Source: Methylotenera sp.
GTDB lineage: Bacteria; Pseudomonadota; Gammaproteobacteria; Burkholderiales; Methylophilaceae
DNA: 48,109 nt
Direction: 5' to 3'
Assembly: GCF_029945535.1 (NCBI RefSeq)
Contig: NZ_JAQSCU010000004.1
Coordinates: forward strand, 1-48,109
In this document: positions 34,615 through 42,677 of the stretch, piece by piece
How positions within the stretch are numbered: position 1 is the stretch's first letter
Layout: each line of letters starts with the position of its first letter
Program-made: the position numbers and the translations under genes
Notes under the pieces: generated by a model
What the model was told of the DNA's origin: nothing
Databases searched by the model: none
Seen by the model: only the letters and a program-made list of their open reading frames with translations

Positions 34615-36939
34615 TTACTGATTAGACTTAGGATCTATTTCAGGCTCAATAGCTGGCAAATCCCACTCAATCTCGTTTGATTCAGATTGATTTTTGGCAG
34701 AGCTGGTTTTGGTTTTGTTCTTGGTTTTTGGTTTATCTTCATTTGGAAACTCTAGAGAAAAATCTAGGTGACCGTTTGTATCTGTAGTCAGATTCTCGCT
34801 GTCACCTAATACAATCTCTTCATTCAGTATATTGGCTTTTAGCCCTGTCGCATACTCAACCTTTTCTGTAGGCAAGCTAAAGTTGATTTCTTCGGCTGCA
34901 AACAATGGGTCATCATCTTTAGCAATAACGACCTTCTCAGGCATTTCAAACGCTAATGCTTCATCTTTAGTGTTGAGCGCTGGCTGTATTTCATCATGCG
35001 GTATCATATTCACTTCGTATGATGTTTCATCACCAAATGAATTAAAGTTAGCTTTAGTGCCGATCTGGCTATTGCTAAATTCGGCTTCAGACTCAGCGCT
35101 GACGTCTGTAAGCGGCTCAATATCAGTAAACAATGCATCATTAAACTTAGTATTTTCAATATTAACGGCAGTTACGCTAGGCTGATTAGCTTTAATCGGG
35201 CTTTGTTGATATGCGCTAGATTGATTCGAATCAGGCTGGTCTGAGCTGGCCTTAAATATCGTAGGGTTGGCATACTCTAGATTTTTGGCGATATTTTTCA
35301 GGAAGAAAAGGTCATTAAATGCGCGTTGATCAAGGCCTTCTCTCGGCTGTGAACGTTTGTTGAAAATTAAGTCATTTAAAAAACCAACTGCATAAGGAGA
35401 GCCCCAAACGCCCTCTAAGCGTGTGACGATGTGTGGGTAGTCTTCTATCGATGCGCCATCTGTAGCTGGGTCAACACCAAATTTGGCGGCTTTAATATTA
35501 AAGTGTTTGTTACATTCAATGACCGCTGAGTCATATTCAGTTTCTGAACCTTCTTTAGACAATAAGCTTAGCAGTTTGAGCCAGATTGCAGGCGAGTCAG
35601 CCGGTGAGTCGCTCAAGTGGTTTTGCAACAGCTGAATAGCCAGCGCAGGCCGTCCATGCTCAATAAATACGTCGGCGTCTTCAATAATGCTGCCGTGCTC
35701 CTCTTTTTCTGCGATGCCCATTGCTTGAGCGTCAGCAGCATTAAGATGATGCATTGGAGTTTCGTTAAAGTTAGGTTCGTCAAAAGACGGAGCATTTGCA
35801 TTAAGTGTGCTAAATACGCTTGCAGAATTAGCACTTAATTTGTTAGGTTTGCCATCAGTGTCATCGGGATTTTCATCGTCAAACCAAGTATCTTTAACGT
35901 GAATTTCTCGGTTAGCAAATTTGCGGCGTAGCCATTCAAATAAAGCAATAGCTACAAGAATGACAAGCGCTATTTTCAAGAATTTCAACCAATCAAAACG
36001 CTCGTTTTCCTCTTTAGCCATTTGAGCTTCTGTAACTAGTTGTGCATTGCGTGATTGCAAGCTGGCAATTTGTTTTTCTAAGTGAGCTAAACGATTGGAC
36101 ATTACGGTCACTTCATCCATCGTGTCTGTTGAAGTTTGCGCAAGTGCCACTTCATCTGGCCTAGCTACATCGATTTCAGTCGCTAATCTCAACGATAAGC
36201 CAGGTTTATCGCTACCCTCAGCCACGTTGGTATTGCCCGTAGAAATCACCAAAAATGGTTTATCGACCGATGGCTTATGTTCATTCACATCTACACTAAC
36301 TTTACTTTCTGGACTCGAGCTAGACTGAGAGGCTGGGCTAGTGTTTTGTTTGCCGGTATAAGCCTCACTCAGTTTTTCATCAACTGAACTGATCTTTTTA
36401 GGTTTCTTTTTCTTAGGGAATTTTTTTACTACAGCTTGCTCTGGAATGGCTTCGTCAACTTGTTTTGCTGCTTCGGGTGATTTCTTGCTGCTGGTTTGCT
36501 GTGATTTGCGATTTTGCTTTTTTGTATCGCTAGCGTTTGGTTCGATATTAGTGCTGTCATCACTAGCGCTGGCTTTTTCAGTAGCCGAAATTGGTGCTGG
36601 ATCGAGCAGTAACACGTATTCACGATTTACATTAGGCTCGCAATGAAATGAAACACGTAAATTGACAATCGGTTCTGTAATCACGTCATTAGTACTAATC
36701 GTCAGCTGGTAGTTGCCATTGACCACTTTCAGATTAACTGACGCTCGCTTGAAAGCCGGAGCATCGCCAACATCGGTTGCACTAAAGCAACTAGATTCAG
36801 GTGCAGCCTCAATGTCTGTCACATTAACTTTAGCTAAAAATCTTTCACCTAAATTAGATTTAAGTTCAGCATCACCCAAACCCAAGGCGAAACTCAGGTT
36901 TGCATAACAAAATAATGATAAAAGCGTGAAAAATCTCAA
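34615..36939 (-). CDS. fimV: FimV-family peptidoglycan-associated protein
   Basis: The 774-aa protein starts at TTG, with GGAAG about 12 nt upstream. A signal peptide (about 1-18) is followed by the FimV N-terminal domain, recognisable from LGLGDAELKSNLGERFLA, then a Lys/Ser/Pro-rich linker with a KKKKPKK cluster, a short coiled coil (about 280-312), a membrane helix (319-336) and a long acidic cytoplasmic region with TPR-like helices around 420-470. FimV helps build and place type IV pili and other polar machinery. No standard LysM motif was seen by eye. It is the second FimV-like gene of the window and is larger and closer to classical FimV. Confidence 0.85.
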   Translation of the reverse strand: MRFFTLLSLFCYANLSFALGLGDAELKSNLGERFLAKVNVTDIEAAPESSCFSATDVGDAPAFKRASVNLKVVNGNYQLTISTNDVITEPIVNLRVSFHCEPNVNREYVLLLDPAPISATEKASASDDSTNIEPNASDTKKQNRKSQQTSSKKSPEAAKQVDEAIPEQAVVKKFPKKKKPKKISSVDEKLSEAYTGKQNTSPASQSSSSPESKVSVDVNEHKPSVDKPFLVISTGNTNVAEGSDKPGLSLRLATEIDVARPDEVALAQTSTDTMDEVTVMSNRLAHLEKQIASLQSRNAQLVTEAQMAKEENERFDWLKFLKIALVILVAIALFEWLRRKFANREIHVKDTWFDDENPDDTDGKPNKLSANSASVFSTLNANAPSFDEPNFNETPMHHLNAADAQAMGIAEKEEHGSIIEDADVFIEHGRPALAIQLLQNHLSDSPADSPAIWLKLLSLLSKEGSETEYDSAVIECNKHFNIKAAKFGVDPATDGASIEDYPHIVTRLEGVWGSPYAVGFLNDLIFNKRSQPREGLDQRAFNDLFFLKNIAKNLEYANPTIFKASSDQPDSNQSSAYQQSPIKANQPSVTAVNIENTKFNDALFTDIEPLTDVSAESEAEFSNSQIGTKANFNSFGDETSYEVNMIPHDEIQPALNTKDEALAFEMPEKVVIAKDDDPLFAAEEINFSLPTEKVEYATGLKANILNEEIVLGDSENLTTDTNGHLDFSLEFPNEDKPKTKNKTKTSSAKNQSESNEIEWDLPAIEPEIDPKSNQ

Positions 36940-37248
36940 TTTGTAAGTATGCTTCCAAAAATGTGTATTACTTTAGATTAAAGCTGAGTATAAAGAACGA
37001 CTTTACCTATAAACTTAAATATTATTTTAATATCCTAGCATAAGTCACGTAAAACAATATAATAATGCTGGCTAAAACACCCAAAAGGGTTATACTTTTT
37101 TGAATGAAATTCACCGAATATGTTAGTGAGATTTTCCAGTGAAAAAGTAATAGCTCATTAATTTTGGCAAACTAGACTGCCTTTACGTTACAAATTTCGT
37201 TAAATCTAAAATATTTAATAAATTTCATTCATATACTGAACATATTGT
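36940..37248. other. AT-rich divergent intergenic region, no gene seen
   Basis: Between fimV and rplM lies a 376-nt gap. Its first 309 nt are very AT-rich, with several TATAAT-like hexamers on both strands, and must hold the fimV promoter. I could not pick one promoter with confidence and see no small gene or stable RNA structure. Confidence 0.7.
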
Positions 37249-37278
37249 TTGACAAAGCACTAGGCTTCAGCATAAAAT
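37249..37278 (+). promoter_or_regulatory. Sigma-70 promoter of rplM-rpsI
   Basis: A perfect -35 box TTGACA (37249-37254) and a TAAAAT -10 box (37273-37278) are separated by 18 nt, 40 nt ahead of the rplM start. This is one of the best promoter matches in the window and suits a ribosomal protein operon. Confidence 0.85.
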
Positions 37279-37318
37279 CCGCCTCTTAATTTTTTTAGCT
37301 CATAGTATTGGTTACATG

Positions 37319-37747
37319 ATGAAAACCTTTTCAGCAAAATCACATGAAGTGAAGCGTGACTGGTTTGTGGTAGATGCCACAGACTTAGTGCTAGGCCGTT
37401 TGGCTAGTGGCATTGCGCATCGTTTACGTGGTAAACATAAAACTATTTATACACCTCACGTTGATACAGGTGATTATATTGTCGTGATTAATGCCGACAA
37501 ATTAAAAGTAACTGGTAATAAGGCTGATGGTAAGCTTTACCACAGTCACTCTGGTTACCCAGGTGGTATCAGTACAACAACATTCTCTAAAATGCAAGAC
37601 AAGTTTCCAGGTCGCGCTTTAGAAAAAGCAGTAAAAGGTATGTTACCTAAAGGTCCTTTAGGTTATGCAATGATCAAAAAAATGAAAGTTTATGCTGGCG
37701 ACAAGCATGAACATGCGGCGCAACAACCGCAAACATTGAAAATCTAA
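37319..37747 (+). CDS. rplM: 50S ribosomal protein L13
   Basis: The 142-aa protein has the standard L13 features: [37 protein letters not shown] and [12 protein letters not shown]. Two ATG codons are in tandem (37316 and 37319); the second gives the usual L13 start. rpsI follows 12 nt later, the universal L13-S9 pair. A near-consensus promoter precedes it. Confidence 0.97.
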   Translation: MKTFSAKSHEVKRDWFVVDATDLVLGRLASGIAHRLRGKHKTIYTPHVDTGDYIVVINADKLKVTGNKADGKLYHSHSGYPGGISTTTFSKMQDKFPGRALEKAVKGMLPKGPLGYAMIKKMKVYAGDKHEHAAQQPQTLKI

Positions 37748-37759
37748 GGGTATATAAAG

Positions 37760-38152
37760 ATGATCGGTAAATATAATTATGGTACAGGCCGCCGCAAGAG
37801 TTCAGTAGCGCGCGTGTTTTTAAAAACAGGTAAAGGTAACATCGTTGTTAACGATAAACCTGTTGATGAATATTTCTCACGTGTAACTGCACGTATGATT
37901 TTACGTCAACCACTTGAATTGACTAACAACTTAACTAGCTTTGATATCATGGTTAATGTTATCGGTGGTGGTGAATCCGGCCAAGCTGGTGCAGTGCGTC
38001 ATGGTATTACACGTGCTTTGATTGACTTTGATGCTAATTTGAAAAGTGCATTGTCACACGCTGGTTTCGTAACACGCGATGCTCGTGAAGTAGAACGTAA
38101 AAAAGTTGGTTTCCGCAAAGCGCGTCGTCGTAAACAATTCTCTAAACGCTAA
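37760..38152 (+). CDS. rpsI: 30S ribosomal protein S9
   Basis: The 130-aa protein has [20 protein letters not shown] at the N-terminus and the basic C-terminal tail ending in QFSKR, which reaches the P-site tRNA in the ribosome. Length is normal. It is the second gene of the rplM-rpsI operon and is followed by an intrinsic terminator. Confidence 0.97.
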   Translation: MIGKYNYGTGRRKSSVARVFLKTGKGNIVVNDKPVDEYFSRVTARMILRQPLELTNNLTSFDIMVNVIGGGESGQAGAVRHGITRALIDFDANLKSALSHAGFVTRDAREVERKKVGFRKARRRKQFSKR

Positions 38153-38184
38153 GCTTTTAATAAGTTTTGGGCGGTTGAGGTACG

Positions 38185-38210
38185 AAAAGGTCGCTATTGC
38201 GACCTTTTTT
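38185..38210 (+). terminator. Intrinsic terminator of rplM-rpsI
   Basis: AAAAGGTCGC (38185-38194) pairs with GCGACCTTTT (38199-38208) around the loop TATT, followed by further T residues. It lies 33 nt past the rpsI stop codon. Confidence 0.92.
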
Positions 38211-38276
38211 GTTTTGGTTTTTGCACATAGTTTTGTTATGCTAAGTTTATTATGATGCTCTAATGAGTGATAAAAA

Positions 38277-39329
38277 TTGACGAATAAAAAATTAAAAGTT
38301 GGTATTGTTGGCGGCACTGGTTACACGGGCGTAGAGTTGTTGCGTCTGTTGAGTATTCATCCCGGTGTTGAGATAACAGCAATCACCTCGCGTGGTGACG
38401 CTGGCTTGCCTGTTGCTGACATGTTTCCTAGTTTGCGTGGTTATATAGATTTGAAATTCACAGACCCAGCACAATCAAACCTAACTGAATGCAATGTGGT
38501 ATTCTTTGCAACTCCGCATGGTGTAGCGATGAGTCAAGCGCAAGAGTTGTTAGATGGGAATGTGAAGGTGGTTGATCTGGCTGCAGATTTCCGTCTGCAA
38601 GATACAGCCATTTTTGAAAAATGGTACAAAATGCCACATAGCTGCCCTAATATCCTTAAAAAAGCAGTGTACGGAATCCCTGAACTGTATCGTGAGCAGA
38701 TTAAATCAGCAGAAGTGATAGGCAACCCTGGCTGTTATCCAACCACTGTATTATTAGGTTTGGCACCGCTGCTAGAGCAAGGCTTGATTGATTTTACTGC
38801 GCCGATTATCGCTGACTCGAAATCTGGTGTTTCTGGCGCTGGTAGAAAAGCTGAAGTGGCGACTCTGTTTGCTGAATCTAGTGACAATATGAAGGCTTAT
38901 GGTGTGAGTGGGCATAGACATCACCCAGAAATTCACGCGCAGTTGATGCAATTGGCGGGTGAAAACGTGCAATTTATTTTTGTGCCGCATTTGATACCGA
39001 TGATACGCGGTATGCTTTCTACTATTTACGTTAAACTGTCAGAAAAAGCAAAATCACTGGACCTGCAAGCGCTGTTTGAGCAACGTTATCTGCACGAGCG
39101 TTTTGTTGATGTATTACCAGTTGGCGTACTGCCAGAAACTCGTTCAGTGCGTGGTTCGAATCAAATTCGGATCGCGCTGCACAAGCAAGATGAAGCTGGT
39201 TATTTAACGCTCATTGTGGTGCAGGATAATTTAGTCAAGGGCGCTGCTGGTCAGGCTGTTCAGAATATGAACATTATGTTTGGTATTGCTGAAAATACGG
39301 GCTTAGAGGTTGTGCCACTTTTACCATAA
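38277..39329 (+). CDS. argC: N-acetyl-gamma-glutamyl-phosphate reductase
   Basis: ArgC makes N-acetylglutamate semialdehyde with NADPH, the third step of arginine synthesis. The 350-aa protein has the nucleotide-binding [17 protein letters not shown] and the catalytic cysteine C153 in GNPGCYPTT. The start is TTG at 38277, which places the N-terminus directly ahead of the Rossmann strand; there is no ATG nearby. The ribosome binding site is weak. It is unlinked to argH in the same window. Confidence 0.95.
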   Translation: MTNKKLKVGIVGGTGYTGVELLRLLSIHPGVEITAITSRGDAGLPVADMFPSLRGYIDLKFTDPAQSNLTECNVVFFATPHGVAMSQAQELLDGNVKVVDLAADFRLQDTAIFEKWYKMPHSCPNILKKAVYGIPELYREQIKSAEVIGNPGCYPTTVLLGLAPLLEQGLIDFTAPIIADSKSGVSGAGRKAEVATLFAESSDNMKAYGVSGHRHHPEIHAQLMQLAGENVQFIFVPHLIPMIRGMLSTIYVKLSEKAKSLDLQALFEQRYLHERFVDVLPVGVLPETRSVRGSNQIRIALHKQDEAGYLTLIVVQDNLVKGAAGQAVQNMNIMFGIAENTGLEVVPLLP

Positions 39330-39347
39330 GTGTCAGAATATTAACTA

Positions 39348-39704
39348 ATGAAGCCAGTCAGAAGAAGAATTCGTCGCCACTTTGGTTTAACCGCCAAACA
39401 GGTGGCGGTGCGGTCGCAACGTCCTTGGTATTTCCAGTGGGTTGTGGCTACACTATTTGTGATGATAGGTTATTTAGCTGCATATTGGCAGTTTACTGGC
39501 GGTGAAAATTTAACTGTAAAATTAAATCAGGCTATACTTGAAAATCAAGCATTTCAGACCAAGATTATACAAGTGGAGCAACAAATTAAGATTGAACAAG
39601 CTTCACAAAAGAATCTTAATGAAGAGCTGAAGCTCGTGCATGATGAAAACATCAAGCTTAAGGAAGATTTGTTGTTCTACAAAAATATGTTGGGTAAAAA
39701 GTAA
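39348..39704 (+). CDS. Short DUF6776-like membrane/coiled-coil protein
   Basis: The 118-aa protein has a basic N-terminus, one membrane helix (about 29-47) and a periplasmic coiled coil (about 56-110) ending LKEDLLFYKNMLGKK. The place between argC and a bactofilin is that of the betaproteobacterial DUF6776 proteins, which as I recall are about twice as long, with a folded C-terminal part after the coiled coil. Here the frame stops right after the coiled coil, and the 58 nt to the next gene cannot hold the missing part. It may have been shortened in this lineage. Function unknown. Confidence 0.65.
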   Translation: MKPVRRRIRRHFGLTAKQVAVRSQRPWYFQWVVATLFVMIGYLAAYWQFTGGENLTVKLNQAILENQAFQTKIIQVEQQIKIEQASQKNLNEELKLVHDENIKLKEDLLFYKNMLGKK

Positions 39705-39762
39705 GCACCTAGTAAACTTGATATGAGTGGCATTAAGCTATTGAATTAAAATAGGAAATTAA

Positions 39763-40155
39763 ATGTTTTTTAAAAAAAGCAATCGAATTCAAAATAGCAT
39801 AGATACACTAATAGGTGCGGATACACGCATAGAAGGCGACATTCATTTTTCTGGTGGTTTGCGTGTTGATGGCACGATTCGCGGTAAGGTTAGTGAACCA
39901 ATTGCGAGCCCTAGTACACTAATACTTAGTGAGCATGGCAGCATTGAAGGTGCGGTGAGCGCATCTAAAATTGTCATCAATGGCAAAGTGACAGGTCCAG
40001 TAAGAGCGGGCCAGTTTATAGAGCTGCAACCGAAAGCGCATATTACTGGCGACGTTTACTATAAATCCTTAGAAATGCATACAGGCGCGGTGATTGAAGG
40101 CAGGTTAGTGTATTTAGGTGAGAGTGCGCAAGAACAAGACAGCAGCGCGAATTGA
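39763..40155 (+). CDS. Bactofilin
   Basis: The 130-aa protein is a bactofilin: a short basic N-terminus, then a right-handed beta-helix built of short repeats, visible as GADTRIEGDIHFSGGLRVDG, GTIRGKV, EHGSIEGAVSA and GKVTGPV. Bactofilins polymerise without nucleotide into membrane-bound filaments that shape the envelope. The AGGAAAT ribosome binding site is good. It lies between the coiled-coil membrane protein and erpA, and the membrane protein may be its anchor. Confidence 0.92.
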   Translation: MFFKKSNRIQNSIDTLIGADTRIEGDIHFSGGLRVDGTIRGKVSEPIASPSTLILSEHGSIEGAVSASKIVINGKVTGPVRAGQFIELQPKAHITGDVYYKSLEMHTGAVIEGRLVYLGESAQEQDSSAN

Positions 40156-40174
40156 GATTGATTTTAAATATTGA

Positions 40175-40203
40175 TTGACCTTGCTACCACACAGTAGCAC
40201 AAT
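40175..40203 (+). promoter_or_regulatory. Possible erpA promoter with an inverted repeat
   Basis: TTGACC (40175-40180) and CACAAT (40198-40203) are 17 nt apart. A perfect dyad, TGCTAC (40182-40187) and GTAGCA (40194-40199), lies between and over these boxes, where a repressor would block RNA polymerase. The regulator is unknown. Confidence 0.45.
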
Positions 40204-40232
40204 GATTTTATTAAGAAATTTAGGAGTACGTA

Positions 40233-40607
40233 ATGAATACAGTAACTGATGTACAAAATTTAGATTTGGGCGAAATGCCAGCACCATTGGTGTTTACTGA
40301 TAATGCGGCGAAAAAAGTGAAAGAGCTGATTGAAGAAGAAGGCTCTCCTGACCTTAAACTGCGCGTATTTGTGAGTGGTGGCGGCTGTTCAGGTTTTCAA
40401 TACGGGTTTACTTTTGAAGAAGAAGTGAATGACGATGATACACAAGTGCAAAAAGACACGGTGACATTACTAATCGATCCGATGAGCTTGCAATACTTGA
40501 TGGGTGCTGAAATTGATTATCAAGATAGCTTACAAGGTTCACAGTTTGTGATTCGTAACCCACAAGCGACGACGACTTGCGGTTGCGGTTCATCATTCTC
40601 AGTTTAA
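40233..40607 (+). CDS. erpA: Iron-sulfur cluster insertion protein ErpA
   Basis: ErpA is an A-type carrier that delivers iron-sulfur clusters to target enzymes, including those of isoprenoid synthesis. The 124-aa protein has the three cluster cysteines: C52 in [13 protein letters not shown], and C116 and C118 in [18 protein letters not shown] ribosome binding site stands before the ATG. A strong bidirectional terminator follows. In many relatives anmK, the M23 peptidase and tyrS come next; here the metal cluster and gltA lie in between. Confidence 0.95.
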   Translation: MNTVTDVQNLDLGEMPAPLVFTDNAAKKVKELIEEEGSPDLKLRVFVSGGGCSGFQYGFTFEEEVNDDDTQVQKDTVTLLIDPMSLQYLMGAEIDYQDSLQGSQFVIRNPQATTTCGCGSSFSV

Positions 40608-40628
40608 TAATGAGTTGTACTCGTTAAC

Positions 40629-40658
40629 AAAAAAGCCAAGCTGATGCTTGGCTTTTTT
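40629..40658. terminator. Bidirectional terminator between erpA and the metal cluster
   Basis: AAAAAAGCCAAG (40629-40640) pairs perfectly with CTTGGCTTTTTT (40647-40658) around a 6-nt loop. The A and T runs let it terminate erpA rightward and the MerT-like gene leftward. Confidence 0.93.
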
Positions 40659-40677
40659 GTTGCCATAATAGACCTAT

Positions 40678-41079
40678 TTAAAATAACAGCGGTGCAATAA
40701 AAGCAAAGAATCCGCCTACTAAAAATATCAACACCGAGAATACGTAGACTCTAAACGAAGTTTTACGTGTCGCTATACAAGTTGCTGCTAGTGCTGGGTC
40801 TGCTGGACAGGGTAAGCTCCTTGCTCGCCATTGCATGATGCCAGAAACTAGTAACATCAAAGTGGCAAAGGTAAATACACCTAGCTTATGTTCAGAAAAC
40901 CAAACAAGCTGCGGCACATTTGATACCAAAGTTGACATCGCCGCGCCGACGCCTATGCCGACTAATAAAGCCGGCAGGGCGCAGCATATTAGAGTGCCTC
41001 CGCTGGTAAATAGTGATAATACAGATGCAGCTTTAGTTTGTTTGAGACTAGTCATTTCATCCGCGCTATATGCTGCCAT
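40678..41079 (-). CDS. MerT-like metal transport membrane protein
   Basis: The 133-aa protein has about three membrane helices. A Cys-Cys pair (C32-C33) lies in the first helix within GGTLICCALPALLVG. Two more cysteines (C91 and C101) lie in the loop before the last helix. MerT, the mercuric-ion importer, has the same pattern of a Cys pair in helix 1 and a Cys pair in a loop. The overall sequence is only distantly MerT-like and no merA or merR is near, so the metal could be mercury, copper or another soft metal. It abuts the HMA gene with no gap (TAAATG), implying coupled translation. Confidence 0.65.
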   Translation of the reverse strand: MAAYSADEMTSLKQTKAASVLSLFTSGGTLICCALPALLVGIGVGAAMSTLVSNVPQLVWFSEHKLGVFTFATLMLLVSGIMQWRARSLPCPADPALAATCIATRKTSFRVYVFSVLIFLVGGFFAFIAPLLF

Positions 41080-41424
41080 TTACTTTGCCTCCTTTTCCGT
41101 AGCTTCGTAGCCAGCTTTAATATGTGCGATAGGGTGTTCAGTGATTTCAATAGATGTCACTTCGTAGCCTGCATCTTTAATTAAGTCTTTCACGGTGTCA
41201 TTCGATAAAGTTTGACCTTCTTTAAGCTCAACGGCTACTACACGTTGTTTCAAGTTGACGTATACATCTTTAGTTTGTGAAAGTGCGCGCATTTTTTTCT
41301 CGATGCCCTGTGCGCAAAATGCACACACCATGCCGTTTACATTGGCTTTAATGGTTTGTGTAGCAAACGCCACATTGCTTAATAGTGTAGATAAAATGAG
41401 TGAAGTGAATAATAATTTTTTCAT
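41080..41424 (-). CDS. Secreted heavy-metal-associated (HMA) domain protein, MerP-like
   Basis: The 114-aa protein has a signal peptide (about 1-21) and one HMA domain with the metal-binding pair C34 and C37 in NGMVCAFCAQGIEKKM. It resembles MerP or CopZ but with Phe inside the motif (C-A-F-C) and a charged C-terminal tail of about 20 residues rich in Glu and Lys. It should work in the periplasm and hand metal to the membrane protein encoded directly downstream. An AAGGAT ribosome binding site precedes the start. Confidence 0.82.
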   Translation of the reverse strand: MKKLLFTSLILSTLLSNVAFATQTIKANVNGMVCAFCAQGIEKKMRALSQTKDVYVNLKQRVVAVELKEGQTLSNDTVKDLIKDAGYEVTSIEITEHPIAHIKAGYEATEKEAK

Positions 41425-41457
41425 GATAAAAATCCTTAAATAATGGTTTTTAATGGT

Positions 41458-42129
41458 TTAAAAAATATACATAAAGTTAAATCGTGGTTCGCGCGAGTTA
41501 TTTACGCCGGCCTCGACAAAGAAGTTTTTGTTAATGAAACGCAACATGGGTGTGATTTCAATTTTTTCAGATAAGCCGTTCATATTACGCGCTTCCAAAA
41601 TGAACCACGGCTGGGTTTTATCGTACTCAGTCTCATAAAATGAAAAGCCAGTACGTACTGCGCTGTAATCATGGTTAATGTCAGATGCACGATAGAAGCG
41701 ATGCGTTGCAGCAAAGTAAACGCGCGTGGTTTCATAATCAAACTGCACCCCAGGGGTTACCATTATTTTGTCAAAACTCTGGTCGTTGCCTGCTTGCTTG
41801 TCTTCGCCTTGTAGCATGCCTAGCCCACCCATAAACCATAAATTGGCTTGAGCGTGCGGCATATTCCAGCGATTGAGCAAGCGTGTGTAGGTCACCTCTT
41901 CTAAAGTGCGCGTTTTGGATTTGTCATCAGCGCGCATATAGGTCGCGCTCACACCAAATGCATCGCGTGGTGTAATGGCGTAGTTAATAAACGTTTCACG
42001 CCAGTTATTGTTGAAATCACCCATGGTCATGGCTGATCCACTAAATCCCATAGGCCCAGCAGTGGCATATTGATTGCTTAGTAATAATCCCAAGCAAGGT
42101 ATTATTACGTTTAATGGTTTGATAAACAT
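41458..42129 (-). CDS. Predicted exported beta-barrel-like protein
   Basis: The 223-aa protein has a signal peptide (about 1-24) and a mature part of alternating polar and hydrophobic strands rich in Tyr, Phe, Trp and Asn, ending in Phe (NFMYIF). A terminal aromatic residue and amphipathic strands suit a small outer-membrane barrel. The mature N-terminus is GPMGFSGSAMTMGDF, with several methionines. It has a good ribosome binding site (AAAGGAT) and lies 33 nt ahead of the HMA gene, so it is probably the first gene of a three-gene unit. I do not recognise a named family. Confidence 0.6.
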   Translation of the reverse strand: MFIKPLNVIIPCLGLLLSNQYATAGPMGFSGSAMTMGDFNNNWRETFINYAITPRDAFGVSATYMRADDKSKTRTLEEVTYTRLLNRWNMPHAQANLWFMGGLGMLQGEDKQAGNDQSFDKIMVTPGVQFDYETTRVYFAATHRFYRASDINHDYSAVRTGFSFYETEYDKTQPWFILEARNMNGLSEKIEITPMLRFINKNFFVEAGVNNSREPRFNFMYIF

Positions 42130-42154
42130 GGTTATCCTTTCTTAACTAGTAGCT

Positions 42155-42189
42155 AAAAAATCACGCCTATTTGAATGCTACAGGCGTGA
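42155..42189 (-). terminator. Intrinsic terminator after the Cys/His-rich gene
   Basis: TCACGCCT (42161-42168) pairs with AGGCGTGA (42182-42189). On the minus strand the stem is followed by six T residues. It separates the Cys/His-rich gene from the next three genes of the cluster, which then need their own promoter or read-through. Confidence 0.85.
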
Positions 42190-42200
42190 CAAGGCTTAGT

Positions 42201-42602
42201 CTAAGAAAGGCGTATGGGTGGGCGTTGCAGGTTGGGAAGTGTGATTGAAGCGTAAGGTTGGTAAGCTGAACTAAACGTTTGTGCTGAAGGTTCTAAAGCT
42301 TCAGATTTCAAATGACTAGGCAATGCCGCCATTGCACACATACTGGCGCAATGAGCGCAGTTGGCTTTGCAGACATCTTTATATTTTCTGCTATGACTAG
42401 CATCACTGTCATGTTTCTGGCTGATGCTATTTGAAACCATGCTATTCATATGCTCGTGGCATGGCATTATTTGCGATTTTTCGCTAACTTTACCCATATA
42501 CATCATGCTGTTACAGATAAGCATGTTTGCCGCAGCGATGCTTTGCAACGGCATTAAAACCAATAGCAGGTAAATTGCAAAATTTGAAAAACGTTTTAAC
42601 AT
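42201..42602 (-). CDS. Exported Cys/His/Met-rich putative metal-binding protein
   Basis: The 133-aa protein has a signal peptide (about 1-25). The mature part carries six cysteines (C30, C48, C78, C82, C85, C89), several histidines (H49, H51, H64, H70, H84) and many methionines. The core CKANCAHCASMCAM looks like a soft-metal site. The C-terminus is Pro/Ser-rich. It resembles, in composition only, small copper-resistance accessory proteins such as DUF2946 or CopL types. The metal is unknown. It is the first gene of the metal cluster but is closed by its own terminator. Confidence 0.6.
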   Translation of the reverse strand: MLKRFSNFAIYLLLVLMPLQSIAAANMLICNSMMYMGKVSEKSQIMPCHEHMNSMVSNSISQKHDSDASHSRKYKDVCKANCAHCASMCAMAALPSHLKSEALEPSAQTFSSAYQPYASITLPNLQRPPIRLS

Positions 42603-42609
42603 GCAATTT

Positions 42610-42638
42610 AGGATAGTTGAAGTAAATTAAAAGTTCAA
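42610..42638 (-). promoter_or_regulatory. Possible promoter of the Cys/His-rich gene
   Basis: On the minus strand TTGAAC (42633-42638) and TATCCT (42610-42615) are spaced by 17 nt, just upstream of the start at 42602. Each matches four of six consensus positions. The -10 lies only 8 nt from the ATG, so the message would be nearly leaderless if this promoter is right. Confidence 0.35.
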
Positions 42639-42644
42639 TTTATT

Positions 42645-42670
42645 TTAGGCATGGCGATTGCCATGCCTAA
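42645..42670 (-). terminator. Hairpin terminator of gltA
   Basis: TTAGGCATGGC (42645-42655) pairs perfectly with GCCATGCCTAA (42660-42670) around a 4-nt loop, 7 nt past the gltA stop codon. The tract after it on the minus strand is AT-rich but not a clean T run. Confidence 0.75.
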
Positions 42671-42677
42671 GTGTGGC

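Noticed and set aside
39151-39175. GGTTCGAATC-like motif resembling a tRNA T-arm
   Set aside because: It falls inside argC in frame, with no acceptor stem or anticodon arm around it.
40678-41424. The two-gene pair considered as a standard mercury-resistance merTP operon
   Set aside because: No merR or merA is present, similarity to MerT is only in the cysteine pattern and helices, and the two added exported proteins are not part of known mer operons.
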